This document shows positions 1 to 8,319 of a stretch of 64,000 bases of DNA, one piece after another. The stretch spans positions 186,001 through 250,000 of the forward strand of contig CAWAZL010000002.1 of NCBI GenBank assembly GCA_963786495.1, given 5' to 3'. Made by a program: the position numbers and the translations under genes. Numbering within the stretch: position 1 is the stretch's first letter; each line of letters opens with the position of its first letter. The notes beneath the pieces were generated by a model. That model did not search any database and was not told the DNA's origin. It saw only the letters and a list, made by a program, of their open reading frames with translations. The DNA comes from JALZKA01 sp963786495 (GTDB lineage: Bacteria > Actinomycetota > Thermoleophilia > Solirubrobacterales > 70-9).

Positions 1-1440
1 GCCGTCAGGCGCCTCGGCGTGGCCGGGCACCTCGTCTGGCGCCTCGACCACGATCGCGGCGACTGCGATGGCAATCGCAACCAGGCCGGCACCGATCCAG
101 AACGCCACGTGGTAGCCGCTGACGAGTGCCGACGGCTCGCTTGCCCCATCGGCCAGCAGGTTCTCGGTCCGGGTCGCGGAGATCGTCGCGAGGACCGCAA
201 GGCCGAGCGCTGCGCCGACCTGCGCCGTCGTGTTGACGAGTCCCGATGCGAGTCCGGCGTCCTCCTGCGTCGCGCCCGACATGGCGAGCGTCATCAACGC
301 CGTGAAGGAGGAGCCGGCGCCGATCCCCAGCAGGAGCATGGGCGGCAGGACGTTCTCCAGGTACTTGCCGTCGACCGGAGTGTTGGTGAAGAGCGCGAGG
401 CCGATCCCGATCAGCGTCAGTCCCGGGATCAGCACGTTCTTCGGCCCGAAGCGGTTGATCAGGCGGTCCGAGAAGCGAATCGACATGATCCCCATCGCAA
501 GCGTCGTCGGCAGGAACGCGAAGCCGATCTCGAGCGCGTCATAGCCCAGGACCTGCTGCATGTAGAGCGAGCCCATGAAGAACATCGCGAACATCCCGGC
601 GATCGTCAGCGCCTGAATGATGTTGGCGCCCGACACGTTCCGCGAGCGGAACATGCGAAGCGGCATGAGCGGGTTGGCCGCATGCGCCTGGCGGTAGATG
701 AAGAGCGCCAGGAGCGCCGCCGAGATCGCGCCGAGGATGAGCGTTGTCGAGTTGCCCCAGCCATCCTCGGCCGCGGGGCCGACGATCGTGTAGACGCCGA
801 GCATCAGCGACGAGGTGATGAGGACCGCGCCCGGGATGTCGGTGCCCTTGTCGAAGCCGAGACCCTTGTCACGCGCGACGAGCTTGTTGGCCGCAAGCGC
901 GGTGCCGATCCCGATCGGGATGTTGATGAAGAAGATCCAGTGCCAGTTGATGGCATCGGTGAGGATGCCGCCGGCGAGGAGGCCGATCGATCCGCCGGCC
1001 GAGGCGACGAACGCGTAGACGCCGAGCGCCTTGGCCTGCTCCTTCGGCTCCTGGAACATCGTCACGATCATCCCCAGGATCACTGCCGAGGTGAGCGCGC
1101 CGCCGATGCCTTGGATGAACCGCGCGCCAACCAGAACCTCTTGGCTTTGGGCGAAGCCGCAGACGAGCGAGGCGGCGAGGAAGATCGCCATTCCCGCCAT
1201 GAAGACGTCCTTGCGTCCGAGAAGGTCACCAAGGCGCCCCGAGAGGAGCAGGAGGCCGCCGAAGGCGATCAGGTAGCCGTTAACCACCCACGCGAGGCCG
1301 GACTGGCTGAAGCCGAGGTCCTCCTGGATGGCGGGCAGCGCGACGTTCACGACCGTCATGTCGAGGACGATCATGAGGAAGCCTGCGCACAGGACGTAGA
1401 GGGCGAGCCAGCGGTCGCGCTCTGAATCTGCGGTTGTCAT
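1..1440 (-). CDS. MFS drug:H+ antiporter, DHA2/EmrB-QacA type (partial, C-terminus off the window)
   Basis: Inner-membrane proton-driven efflux transporter of the 14-helix DHA2 group, expected to export drugs or toxic metabolites. The reading frame starts at ATG 1440 and is open through base 1 (480 codons), so the C-terminus lies outside the window. The N-terminus reads MTTADSESDRWLALYVLCAG, followed by LDMTVVNVALPAIQ, the classic DHA2 motif (D in helix 1), then GRLGDLLGRKDVFM, the MFS loop 2-3 signature. Helix-rich segments continue throughout. A perfect 17-bp palindrome lies 47 bp upstream and is a likely repressor operator; no regulator gene is visible nearby. Family call is firm; the substrate is unknown. 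Confidence 0.9.
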   Translation of the reverse strand, partial: MTTADSERDRWLALYVLCAGFLMIVLDMTVVNVALPAIQEDLGFSQSGLAWVVNGYLIAFGGLLLLSGRLGDLLGRKDVFMAGMAIFLAASLVCGFAQSQEVLVGARFIQGIGGALTSAVILGMIVTMFQEPKEQAKALGVYAFVASAGGSIGLLAGGILTDAINWHWIFFINIPIGIGTALAANKLVARDKGLGFDKGTDIPGAVLITSSLMLGVYTIVGPAAEDGWGNSTTLILGAISAALLALFIYRQAHAANPLMPLRMFRSRNVSGANIIQALTIAGMFAMFFMGSLYMQQVLGYDALEIGFAFLPTTLAMGIMSIRFSDRLINRFGPKNVLIPGLTLIGIGLALFTNTPVDGKYLENVLPPMLLLGIGAGSSFTALMTLAMSGATQEDAGLASGLVNTTAQVGAALGLAVLATISATRTENLLADGASEPSALVSGYHVAFWIGAGLVAIAIAVAAIVVEAPDEVPGHAEAPDG

Positions 1441-1486
1441 CCGGGGGTCTCCTAACTTCGTGGGGTCGGGAGACACCGTAGCAGAT

Positions 1487-1503
1487 AGTCCTAAATTAGG
1501 ACT
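1487..1503. promoter_or_regulatory. Candidate operator upstream of MFS efflux gene
   Basis: AGTCCTAAATTAGGACT is a perfect inverted repeat with 8-bp arms around one central base. It is AT-rich against a very GC-rich background. It sits 47 bp upstream of the MFS start codon, in the 82-bp gap to the APC permease gene. A related half site (AGGACT) follows at 1519-1524. Symmetry and position fit a TetR- or MarR-type repressor site; the regulator is not in view. Confidence 0.55.
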
Positions 1504-1522
1504 TGCGGGTACCAGTTCAGGA

Positions 1523-2884
1523 CTAAGTCGGCGTCTTCGCGTCTCCGCCACCAAACTTACGGACCGCCGCCCAATTGATCAGGAAGAGCACGGCCCCGAT
1601 GCCCAGAAGGATGCCCGCCCTGCCCCAGTCCTCGCTTCTCACCTGCGTCATGAGCGCGATCGAAACGCCCACGCCGAGCACCGGGATGGCAGACGGGATC
1701 TGGAAGTGATCGTGGTCGACGGGGTCCCGGCGGAGCCACAGGACGGTCGCGTTCACGACCGTAAAGACGATCAGAAGAAGAGCGACGGTAGTCCGGGCGA
1801 GTGACTCGAGGTTCGCCTCGAGGATGAGTGCCGCCGCGACGAGCGTGGTGAAGACGATCGCCACCCAAGGCGTCTTGCGCGCGGTGTGGACAGCCGCGAA
1901 CGGCTTCGGCAGCACGCCCTCGCGCGACATGCCGTACATGAGCCGCGAGGCCATGATCATGTTGATCAGGGCGCCGTTGGAGAGGGCCAAGAGACCGATG
2001 GCCGAGAAGATCTTCGTGTCGATTCCCAGCGGACCCTGCTTGACCACCTCGAGGAGCGGCCCCGAGGAGTTGGTCAGGTCGGGAGTGGGCACCACGGCCG
2101 ATGCGCCGATCGTGACGAGGAGGTAGATCACCCCGGCGATCGCGAGCCCGCCAAAGATGACCTTCGGGTAAACCCGGGTTGGATCCTTGACCTCCTCGGA
2201 GATGTTCACCGAGTCCTCGAAGCCGATCAGCGCATAGAACGCAAGGGCCGCGCCGGCAAGCGCGACGCCGATCAGGCTCGAGCCGCTCTTGATCTCGAAC
2301 GGGCGCGACGTGTCCGCGTCTCCCTGGATAACCGCGACCACCGCGATCAGGACGATGAGGAGGAGGCCGCCGATCTCGACCACGGTGAAGCCGACGTTGA
2401 GCTTCACCGACTCGGCGATGCCGCGGAAGTTGACAAGGGCGATGAGCGCGATCAGGGCCAGCGCCGCCAGCACGACGTCCATATCGACGAACACGCTCAG
2501 GTAGTCGCCTCCGAACGCGCGCGAGAGCGTGGCGGCCGACGTGATGCCCGACATCGCCACGGCGAAGGCGATCATGAAGCTGAAGAACGGGTTGCCGTAC
2601 GCCTTGTGGACGTAGAGGCCTGCGCCTCCGGCCCTTGGGTACTTCGAGACGAGCTCCGCGTACGAGCCAGCCGTGAACGCAGCCATCACGAGCGCCACAG
2701 TGAACGCGATCCAGATCGCCCCTCCGGTCTCGCCGCCGACCTCGCCCACCAGGGCGTAGATCCCGCCGCCCAGGATGTCTCCGATGATGAAGAAGAGAAG
2801 GAGCTTCGGCCCGATGGCGCGGCGAAGACCACCCTCTTCTTCCTCAGCGGGATCGACGGGCTTGCCTCCCTCGGACGCTTCCAT
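1523..2884 (-). CDS. APC-superfamily amino acid permease
   Basis: Membrane permease of the amino acid-polyamine-organocation family, 453 residues, the usual length. It has about 12 hydrophobic segments. After a short acidic cytosolic leader (EASEGGKPVDPAEEEEG), helix 1 carries the family's glycine-rich unwound motif GDILGGGIYALVGEVGG, which binds the substrate backbone. Other family features are AFYALIGFEDSVNISEEVKDP (helix 6 and loop) and ALSNGALINMIMASRLMYGMSREG. The gene is minus-strand and starts at ATG 2884; the MFS gene follows downstream after 82 bp. It most resembles YfnA/CAT-type permeases; the specific amino acid cannot be read from the sequence. Confidence 0.9.
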   Translation of the reverse strand: MEASEGGKPVDPAEEEEGGLRRAIGPKLLLFFIIGDILGGGIYALVGEVGGETGGAIWIAFTVALVMAAFTAGSYAELVSKYPRAGGAGLYVHKAYGNPFFSFMIAFAVAMSGITSAATLSRAFGGDYLSVFVDMDVVLAALALIALIALVNFRGIAESVKLNVGFTVVEIGGLLLIVLIAVVAVIQGDADTSRPFEIKSGSSLIGVALAGAALAFYALIGFEDSVNISEEVKDPTRVYPKVIFGGLAIAGVIYLLVTIGASAVVPTPDLTNSSGPLLEVVKQGPLGIDTKIFSAIGLLALSNGALINMIMASRLMYGMSREGVLPKPFAAVHTARKTPWVAIVFTTLVAAALILEANLESLARTTVALLLIVFTVVNATVLWLRRDPVDHDHFQIPSAIPVLGVGVSIALMTQVRSEDWGRAGILLGIGAVLFLINWAAVRKFGGGDAKTPT

Positions 2885-2924
2885 GTTGGGAGGGGTACCC
2901 CAGGATGGGGGACCTCACACGTCC

Positions 2925-2949
2925 GGTGCCTGGCACCGTGCCTGGCACC
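2925..2949. repeat. Tandem pair of GGTGCCTGGCACC palindromes
   Basis: GGTGCCTGGCACC (2925-2937) is followed directly by GTGCCTGGCACC (2938-2949). The pair fills the gap between the APC permease start (2884) and the MarP-like stop (2960). This is the first of several copies of the family in the first 7.2 kb. Confidence 0.85.
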
Positions 2950-2959
2950 GGGCGGTGGC

Positions 2960-4114
2960 CTAGGCGGCGCAGGGGCCCGTTGAGGCGCCGTCGAGCGAAC
3001 CCGAGAGCGCGTTCGCTACGACATCATTCGGGACGCCGAGGCCGCTTGGCGGGCCGTCCGAGACCGAGGATGCGAAAACCGTGGTCAGGACACGGCCGTC
3101 GCCGTCGATGACAGCCCCGCCAGAGTTGCCGTTCCGCACCACGCCGCGGAACGGAGTCATCCGGCGCTCGATCGGGCCGCGGCCGTATGAGTCCTGGCTG
3201 TCCACGGTGCCGGTCCTCCCCAGGCGCGCCGGTGAGAGCGTCAGCGGGCCGCCCTCGGGATAGCCGACGGCCGCCGAGGCTGTGCCCTTGCGCGGCTTTT
3301 CAACGAGTTCGAGCGGCGCACCTCCGAGGCCGCGCACTCCGAGAACGGCGAGGTCGTTCCTGGGCTCGTAGTGGAGCGCGTCCGCGTCCAGCGTGCGGCC
3401 ATCCGTGGTGGTCACCTGGGTGTCGTCCTGGCCCGCGACCACGTGGGCGTTGGTGACGACGATCCCGGGACCGGCGATCCAACCCGAGCCCTCGATGCCA
3501 AGACCGCAGGCGCTCCCGGTCACCCGCACGACCGAACGGCTCGCCGCCTGAACCTCCGGGTCCCGGGCGAGCGCAGGGTCGGGCGAGGCCACGTCTGCCT
3601 GGGGCCCTTTGACCGAGCGCGCGGGGTCGATCCTCCGCAGCGCGTTCAGGAAGCCACCCGACGGAGGTGCGACCTCGTTGAGGGCGACGAGGATCGACGA
3701 GCGCTGCACCGCCTCGCGGATCTCGCGCGCGTTGTGGCCGGGCAGGTTGAGGGCGACGGCGCCGAACACCCACGCCGCGGCGAGGGCGAGCCCCAGGAAG
3801 AGGATTGCGCCTCCGGCTGAGTCGACGCGCCTGGTCGCGGGCCGCTCGGCCAGGCGAGCGGAGAGACTCTGTCCCACCCCCTCCAGGGCGACGGCCAGGA
3901 ACACCCCGAGCAGGATGCCGCCACCCGCAGCCACTGCCGGCGCGTACGCCGACTCGGCACCACCCTCCAACAGCAACGGAGCCAAACGGGCGCCGGCGAA
4001 AACGCCGCCGACGAACCCCGCCAGAGGAAGGGCCGAGCGCACAAGGCCGCGCTCCCACCCGATCGCGGCCATCGCGAGCGCAAAAACGGCAATCCCGATG
4101 TCAAGAAGGCTCAC
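2960..4114 (-). CDS. MarP-like periplasmic serine protease (CvpA membrane domain + trypsin-like domain)
   Basis: Membrane-anchored trypsin/HtrA-like protease, 384 residues. The N-terminal part (about 1-125) has four hydrophobic segments typical of a CvpA domain (LDIGIAVFALAMAAIGWERG). The periplasmic protease domain spans about 185-375. The catalytic triad is visible as His224 (TNAHVVAG), Asp254 (NDLAVLGV) and Ser331 (GNSGGAV). Cys203 and Cys382 could form a disulfide. This layout matches mycobacterial MarP, a protease needed for acid and oxidative stress resistance; the same role here is inferred. The start is GTG 4114, 116 bp from the divergent penicillin-binding protein start, with a palindromic repeat 13 bp upstream. 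Confidence 0.88.
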   Translation of the reverse strand: MSLLDIGIAVFALAMAAIGWERGLVRSALPLAGFVGGVFAGARLAPLLLEGGAESAYAPAVAAGGGILLGVFLAVALEGVGQSLSARLAERPATRRVDSAGGAILFLGLALAAAWVFGAVALNLPGHNAREIREAVQRSSILVALNEVAPPSGGFLNALRRIDPARSVKGPQADVASPDPALARDPEVQAASRSVVRVTGSACGLGIEGSGWIAGPGIVVTNAHVVAGQDDTQVTTTDGRTLDADALHYEPRNDLAVLGVRGLGGAPLELVEKPRKGTASAAVGYPEGGPLTLSPARLGRTGTVDSQDSYGRGPIERRMTPFRGVVRNGNSGGAVIDGDGRVLTTVFASSVSDGPPSGLGVPNDVVANALSGSLDGASTGPCAA

Positions 4115-4126
4115 AGTGGTCTAGCC

Positions 4127-4139
4127 GGTGCCTGGCACC
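4127..4139. repeat. GGTGCCTGGCACC palindrome between divergent genes
   Basis: Perfect 13-bp palindrome with one central base, flanked as CC...G. It lies 13 bp upstream of the MarP-like start codon and 91 bp upstream of the penicillin-binding protein start. A degenerate copy (GTGCCTGGCTCC, 4178-4189) lies 38 bp further on and is followed by GGTCGAGCTTTT, similar to the GGTCAAGCT that follows the copies near 7.1 kb. Confidence 0.8.
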
Positions 4140-4229
4140 GAGGCTGCGCCAGGCTCATGCTCGGCATCATCATTGCGTGCCTGGCTCCGGTCGAGCTTTT
4201 GGGCGATTTGGTCACTAACTTTCCAAGCG

Positions 4230-6221
4230 ATGAGCGAGCGCCCTCCTACGCCGCCGACGGAGGGCGGGCAACGCTACCGGACTCAGCCTCCCGCGCCGCG
4301 CAGTGCCTCGAAGCCTCGAACCGAGCCTGAGACGCGGCGGCGACGGCTGATGAGCCGCGCCGCTCCGCTTGTGGTCCTGTCGGCCGGCGCGTTCGTGGTC
4401 GGCGTCGCAGTCGGCGCCTCGAGCGCCAAGTCAGAGGCGGCCCAGAGCTTCGCCGACGCCTGGGAGCGCCAGGACTTCGAAGCGATGCACACTGAGCTCT
4501 CGCCTGCCGCTCAGGAGGCCTATCCGCTCGACGACCTGACGGCCGCGTACATCGACACCCAGTCGACGGCCACGGCCGTCGAGGTCGATACGGGCGAGAT
4601 CTCCGTCGAAGATGACACGGCCTCGTTTTCGGCAACCGTCGAGACGGAAGCATTCGGCGACGTGAAGGGAACCGTGGCTCTGCCGCTCGACGAGGAAGGA
4701 GCAGTGGACTGGGAGCCTCACATGGCATTCCCCGGCCTCGAGGCGGGCGAGGAGCTCGGCCGCGAGACGCGGCTGGGCGAGCGGGCGTCCATCCTGGCGG
4801 CGGACGGCTCGGCGCTCGCGGAGGGGCCTGCTTCGGCGCGCACGTCTCCCCTGGGCTCGTCGGCCCTCGCCATCGCGGGAGCGATGGGCTCGCCCTCGAG
4901 AAAGCAGGACACGGCGCAGTACGCACTCGGTTTCCCGAAGGGGACCCTGGCGGGTACCAGCGGCCTCGAGCTGGCGTTCAACGACAGGCTCGCGGGTCAG
5001 CCCTCCGGCGAGCTCTTCGCCACCGGCGAGCAGGCGCAGGCGAGGACCATCGCAACCGGCGAGCCCACCAACGGCGAGGACGTCAAGACGACCATCGACC
5101 CAGACGTCCAGGCCGCCGCGGTGACGGCGCTCGGCGAGCAGTACGGCGGAGTCGCAGTGCTCGACGCAAAGACCGGGGACGTGCGCGGCGTCGCCGGACT
5201 CGCCTTCTCGGCCCCACAGCCGCCGGGCTCGACATTCAAGATCATCACCGCCACCGCCGGCCTCGACGCAGGCGTGGTCGAGCTCGACGATGAGTTTCCG
5301 TACGAGACCTCGAATACGACCATCGGCCGCGAGATCTCGAACGCCCACGATGCGTCCTGCGGAGGCACTTTCGTCCAGACGTTCGCCATGTCGTGCAACA
5401 CCGTGTTCGCCCCGCTTGGCGTGGAGGTCGGGACCGAGAAGATGGTCGAGACCGCCGAGGCGTTCGGGTTCAACTCCGAACCGTCGCTCGCCGCCCCCGA
5501 AGTCCTCGCAGCGCTGGCGCCTCCCCCATCCAGCCTAGGCGAGATCGAGAGCGACGTCGCCCTCGGCGAGACTTCGATCGGGCAGGGGCAAGTCCTCGCG
5601 ACTCCGCTCGAGATGGCATCGGTCGCCCAGACGATCGCGAACGGTGGCGTCCGACTCCCGACGTCGATCGTGAAAGACGACGAGCTCCGGCCCACGGCCG
5701 AGCCCGTGGAGGTCACCTCGCCCGAAACCGCGCAGAAGGTCGAGAACATGATGCTCGAAGTCGTGCGCTCCGGAACCGGCACGGCGGCCCAGATCCCCGG
5801 CATCAACGTCGCCGGTAAGACCGGGACGGCCGAGCTCGGTCCCGCGGCGCTCGAGCCCGGACAGGTTCTGGAGGAGGGCGAGGATCCCCCGCAGGAGGAG
5901 AACGCCTGGTTCTCGTCCTACGCGCCGGCCGAGAAGCCGGAGCTCGCGATCGCGGTGATGCTCGTCAACACGCCCGGCGGCGGCGGCACGGTAGCCGCGC
6001 CGATCGCGCGCTCGATCTACGAGTCAGTTCTCGAGACTGAAAAGTTCGACCGGAGCAGGCACCCTGCGTTGGCGGCAGGCACCAAGCTGCGCAGCCTCGG
6101 TGCCAGGCACCGGTTACTCATATTCGAGCTCGTCGGCCGGAAAGCCGATCACCGAGCCGACCACGACGAGGACCCCGCCCGCGACCGCGAGCAGGCCACC
6201 TGCCGTCTCGCTCGCCTCTGA
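4230..6221 (+). CDS. Penicillin-binding protein, NTF2-like N-domain + transpeptidase
   Basis: Peptidoglycan D,D-transpeptidase, 663 residues from ATG 4230; upstream in-frame codons give no plausible leader. A proline-rich cytosolic segment and one TM helix (about 42-62, APLVVLSAGAFVVGVAVGAS) lead to an NTF2-like MecA_N-type domain (about 68-165), then the transpeptidase domain. Its three active-site motifs are present: Ser334-Thr-Phe-Lys337, Ser388-Cys-Asn390 and Lys530-Thr-Gly-Thr. This is the architecture of the mycobacterial penicillin-binding lipoprotein Rv2864c. The last roughly 55 residues, after IYESVLETEKFD, look non-homologous, run through a palindromic repeat, and overlap the convergent gene by 108 bp, so the original stop was probably lost. 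Confidence 0.88.
   Translation: MSERPPTPPTEGGQRYRTQPPAPRSASKPRTEPETRRRRLMSRAAPLVVLSAGAFVVGVAVGASSAKSEAAQSFADAWERQDFEAMHTELSPAAQEAYPLDDLTAAYIDTQSTATAVEVDTGEISVEDDTASFSATVETEAFGDVKGTVALPLDEEGAVDWEPHMAFPGLEAGEELGRETRLGERASILAADGSALAEGPASARTSPLGSSALAIAGAMGSPSRKQDTAQYALGFPKGTLAGTSGLELAFNDRLAGQPSGELFATGEQAQARTIATGEPTNGEDVKTTIDPDVQAAAVTALGEQYGGVAVLDAKTGDVRGVAGLAFSAPQPPGSTFKIITATAGLDAGVVELDDEFPYETSNTTIGREISNAHDASCGGTFVQTFAMSCNTVFAPLGVEVGTEKMVETAEAFGFNSEPSLAAPEVLAALAPPPSSLGEIESDVALGETSIGQGQVLATPLEMASVAQTIANGGVRLPTSIVKDDELRPTAEPVEVTSPETAQKVENMMLEVVRSGTGTAAQIPGINVAGKTGTAELGPAALEPGQVLEEGEDPPQEENAWFSSYAPAEKPELAIAVMLVNTPGGGGTVAAPIARSIYESVLETEKFDRSRHPALAAGTKLRSLGARHRLLIFELVGRKADHRADHDEDPARDREQATCRLARL
6099..6111. 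repeat. GGTGCCAGGCACC palindrome at the PBP / small membrane protein junction
   Basis: Perfect palindrome of the GGTGCCWGGCACC family. On the minus strand it begins 2 bp after the TAA stop of the gene at 6114-6449. On the plus strand it is read through by the tail of the penicillin-binding protein. Half copies (GCAGGCACC, GGCAGGCACC) precede it at about 6056-6083. Confidence 0.85.
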
Positions 6222-6449
6222 GACGCCGGCGCCGATCGCCGACAGCGCTGTGCCGATGCCCAGGATCGTCCACCAGCCTCCGCCCTGCCTGCTTCGCTCG
6301 CCGGCGGTGACCAGGGTCGCGAGGACGATCACGCCCAGGCACCCGTAGCGGACGGCGTCGGAGAAAAGCCCCGCCAGGATCACGACCGCGGCGAGCGACG
6401 CGAGCACCAGCGCGGTGCGCAGTGCGGACTGCGATAGGCCTTCGTTCAC
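6114..6449 (-). CDS. Small four-helix membrane protein, unknown function
   Basis: Unrecognised 111-residue membrane protein. Four hydrophobic stretches are visible at about 11-29, 34-50, 59-75 and 84-102, separated by a short basic loop (GERSRQGGGW), and it ends in an acidic tail (ADELEYE). The start is ATG 6449. The TAA stop lies 2 bp from the 6099-6111 palindrome. The gene converges on, and overlaps by 108 bp, the aberrant 3' end of the penicillin-binding protein. Codon usage resembles its neighbours and the hydrophobic pattern is coherent, so it is probably real. Confidence 0.6.
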   Translation of the reverse strand: MNEGLSQSALRTALVLASLAAVVILAGLFSDAVRYGCLGVIVLATLVTAGERSRQGGGWWTILGIGTALSAIGAGVSEASETAGGLLAVAGGVLVVVGSVIGFPADELEYE

Positions 6450-6465
6450 GCCTCGACTCTAGACG

Positions 6466-7018
6466 CTAGATGTCGAGCTCGATGATGCCCGTGCCGCCGA
6501 CTGCGGACTCGACCTCGAGCTCCAGCGGCCGCTCCTCTGAGACGTCGTCATCCACGAGGAAGAGGATCAGAGCGCCCTGGGTCGGCCCGGCGGAGGCAAC
6601 GGTGTCGGCGGGAGGAATGACGCCGTCGGGCGGGACGGTTGCGCCGGTTTCAAGTGTGAACTCGGTCTCGAGATCGACCGGCTCGAAGACGCGATGGGAT
6701 CCGTCCACCACCGAGTAGTTGGTGGCGCTTGGAATCTCGTCTTCGCCCTCGTTCTTGATCTGGAGGAACACACCGAGATAGCTCATGCCCGTCGGACTCC
6801 TCCTCCGCACCCTCGAGGTAGGCCATGTCCTCGGTGATGTTGGGGTTCAGGAAGCGGGTGATCGAGACGTTGTAGATCAGGCCGCCGAGCTCGAGCGGCT
6901 CGCCCTCGACTACCGCGGGGATCTCCTCGTCGTCATGCTCGTCACCGCAACCGGCGACCGGCACGGCAAGCGCGAGAACGGCCAGAAGGCCGACGATGGT
7001 GGCGACTCGGGTCCGCAT
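6466..7018 (-). CDS. Putative lipoprotein with DUF4352-like beta domain (one frame break)
   Basis: Exported lipoprotein of about 184 residues, read across one frame break. The N-terminus MRTRVATIVGLLAVLALAVP ends in a lipobox VAGC, followed by an acidic stretch (GDEHDDEEIPA). A beta-sandwich-like segment follows (LELGGLIYNVSITRFLNPNI, then MSYLGVFLQIKNEGEDEIP), with the 'gvFl.ikN.g' signature of DUF4352-type lipoproteins. The first frame runs 7018 to about 6790 and the second continues to the stop at 6466. Dropping one C from the run at 6788-6790 joins them as ...EEESDG-MSYLGV. Function is unknown; the lipoprotein call rests on the lipobox. Confidence 0.7.
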
Positions 7019-7036
7019 GCGGGCGAGAGTCTATGT

Positions 7037-7159
7037 AATTAACCGGTGCCTGGCTCCGCAGGTGCCTGGCTCCGGTCAAGCTAATTAACCGGTGCCTGGC
7101 TCCGCAGGTGCCTGGCTCCGGTCAAGCTAATATAACCGGTGCCTGGCTCCGGTCAAGCT
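7037..7159. repeat. Tandem array of GGTGCCTGGCTCC elements (2.7 units)
   Basis: Two identical 46-bp units (7037-7082 and 7083-7128) each read AATTAACC, then GGTGCCTGGCTCC, GCA, GGTGCCTGGCTCC, GGTCAAGCT. A shortened third unit (7129-7159) has one core. In all there are five cores. The array fills the gap between the lipoprotein start (7018) and the SRPBCC gene, whose TGA stop (7153-7155) falls inside the last GGTCAAGCT. Confidence 0.9.
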
Positions 7160-7647
7160 CCCAGGCGGTCTCCGCCCGCCACCTCGATGCGCTCAATAGG
7201 TGCGTCGCTTTCGGCGACGTTCCGCAAGCGCTCGAGCGCCTTTTTCAAGCCCTTGCCAAGACGCCGTTCGGACGCCTTTTTGTCCTTCATCTTGTCGATG
7301 ACCGTCTCCGGCTCGGTCCAGAAGGTGACCTGGACCTCGCAACCATCCGGGCCTGCATCGGAGAGCATCCATTCGGTCACATTCGGGATGCGGTTGAGGT
7401 ATCCGCCCATGCCGCGCTCGACCAGTCGATGCGGGGCGTCGGCCTCCTCGATGATCGAGTCGACCCAGCCGGCGTCGCGGAGCTTGAACCTGGCGCCGGC
7501 GCCGACGCCGACCGGCTCGATCCGCAGGAGATGGAAGCCCTCCATGAAGTGGTCTGTGAAGGAGGGGCGGGCCGAGAGGTCCATGAGGACCTCGAAGACG
7601 TCCTCGCGCGGAACGTCGATCGTGACATTTGCGGAAACTGGGCCCAT
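7153..7647 (-). CDS. SRPBCC-family protein (polyketide cyclase/dehydrase-like)
   Basis: Cytoplasmic START/Bet v1-like fold protein, 164 residues from ATG 7647. Family features include the first strand (VSANVTIDVPREDVFEVLMD), a WVDSIIEEADAPHRLVERGM middle strand and a long C-terminal helix (ASERRLGKGLKKALERLRNV). Such proteins bind hydrophobic ligands in a helix-grip pocket; the ligand is unknown. An in-frame start at 7722 exists, but the added residues look unstructured and approach the divergent FHA gene. The stop codon is supplied by the repeat array at 7037-7159. Confidence 0.75.
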   Translation of the reverse strand: MGPVSANVTIDVPREDVFEVLMDLSARPSFTDHFMEGFHLLRIEPVGVGAGARFKLRDAGWVDSIIEEADAPHRLVERGMGGYLNRIPNVTEWMLSDAGPDGCEVQVTFWTEPETVIDKMKDKKASERRLGKGLKKALERLRNVAESDAPIERIEVAGGDRLGA

Positions 7648-7746
7648 TTCGTGGGCGATTGTATGCGCGTCCTGGACCTGGGTACGTAAGAGGGGTAGTT
7701 TCCTTTGTGCAGTTTGGAGCACTCTTTCCCGGAAGGAGCACCAGAA

Positions 7747-8259
7747 ATGACAATCGCAGTACGCGGTCTGGGGGGACTTGTATGCGAGGGCTGTGGCTAC
7801 GCGATATCCCTCACCGTCGACGATTCGGTGCCCGCGTGCCCGGCCTGCGGTGAGAGCTCGTTCAAGCGTGCCCGCGCGTTCGACCGGCCGACCGCCGACA
7901 TCGAGACCGTTGACGTCGCCGTCGCCACGCCTGAATGGCTGGAGGCAAAGCGGCGGGAGCTCTCGGGTTCAGGTCCCCATCTCCTCTGGGAGGAGTCCGG
8001 CGAAGTCCGCACCATGCCCATCGCCGAGGGCTGGGCGAAGGTCGGGCGATCGAGCTGCGCCGACATCCGCCTGGACGACCCCACGGTCTCGAGGCGCCAC
8101 GCGCTGGTAGTGCGCACCGAGGACGGGCGGCTGAAGGCGCTGGACGATCGCAGCCTGAACGGCCTCTTCGTCAACGGAGACCACGTCGAATGGACTGCGC
8201 TCGCCGACGGTGACGAGCTGGAGATCGGGCGCTTCAAGCTCTACGTACTAACCAGCTGA
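7747..8259 (+). CDS. Zinc-ribbon FHA-domain protein
   Basis: Phosphothreonine-binding protein, 170 residues. The start ATG 7747 is preceded by GGAAGGAG at 7731-7738. The N-terminal zinc ribbon uses Cys13/Cys16 and Cys31/Cys34 (CEGC...CPAC). A C-terminal FHA domain covers about 95-168 with the canonical recognition residues: VGRSSCADIRL, SRRHALVV and LNGLFVNG. Known FHA proteins read Ser/Thr-kinase signalling; no kinase gene is nearby. A ParA-like ATPase follows downstream. The TGA stop is the first three bases of a 19-bp palindrome. Confidence 0.88.
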   Translation: MTIAVRGLGGLVCEGCGYAISLTVDDSVPACPACGESSFKRARAFDRPTADIETVDVAVATPEWLEAKRRELSGSGPHLLWEESGEVRTMPIAEGWAKVGRSSCADIRLDDPTVSRRHALVVRTEDGRLKALDDRSLNGLFVNGDHVEWTALADGDELEIGRFKLYVLTS

Positions 8260-8275
8260 GGGGTCAGACCCCTCA
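8257..8275. repeat. TGAGGGGTCAGACCCCTCA palindrome over the FHA stop codon
   Basis: Perfect 19-bp palindrome with a single central A. The leading TGA is the stop codon of the FHA gene. As RNA it can fold into an 8-bp stem with a CAG loop; no U-run follows, so classic intrinsic termination is not evident. Confidence 0.9.
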
Positions 8276-8319
8276 CAAAACCTTCACACCGCCAGGCGCG
8301 CAAATGCGGCCGCGCGCAT

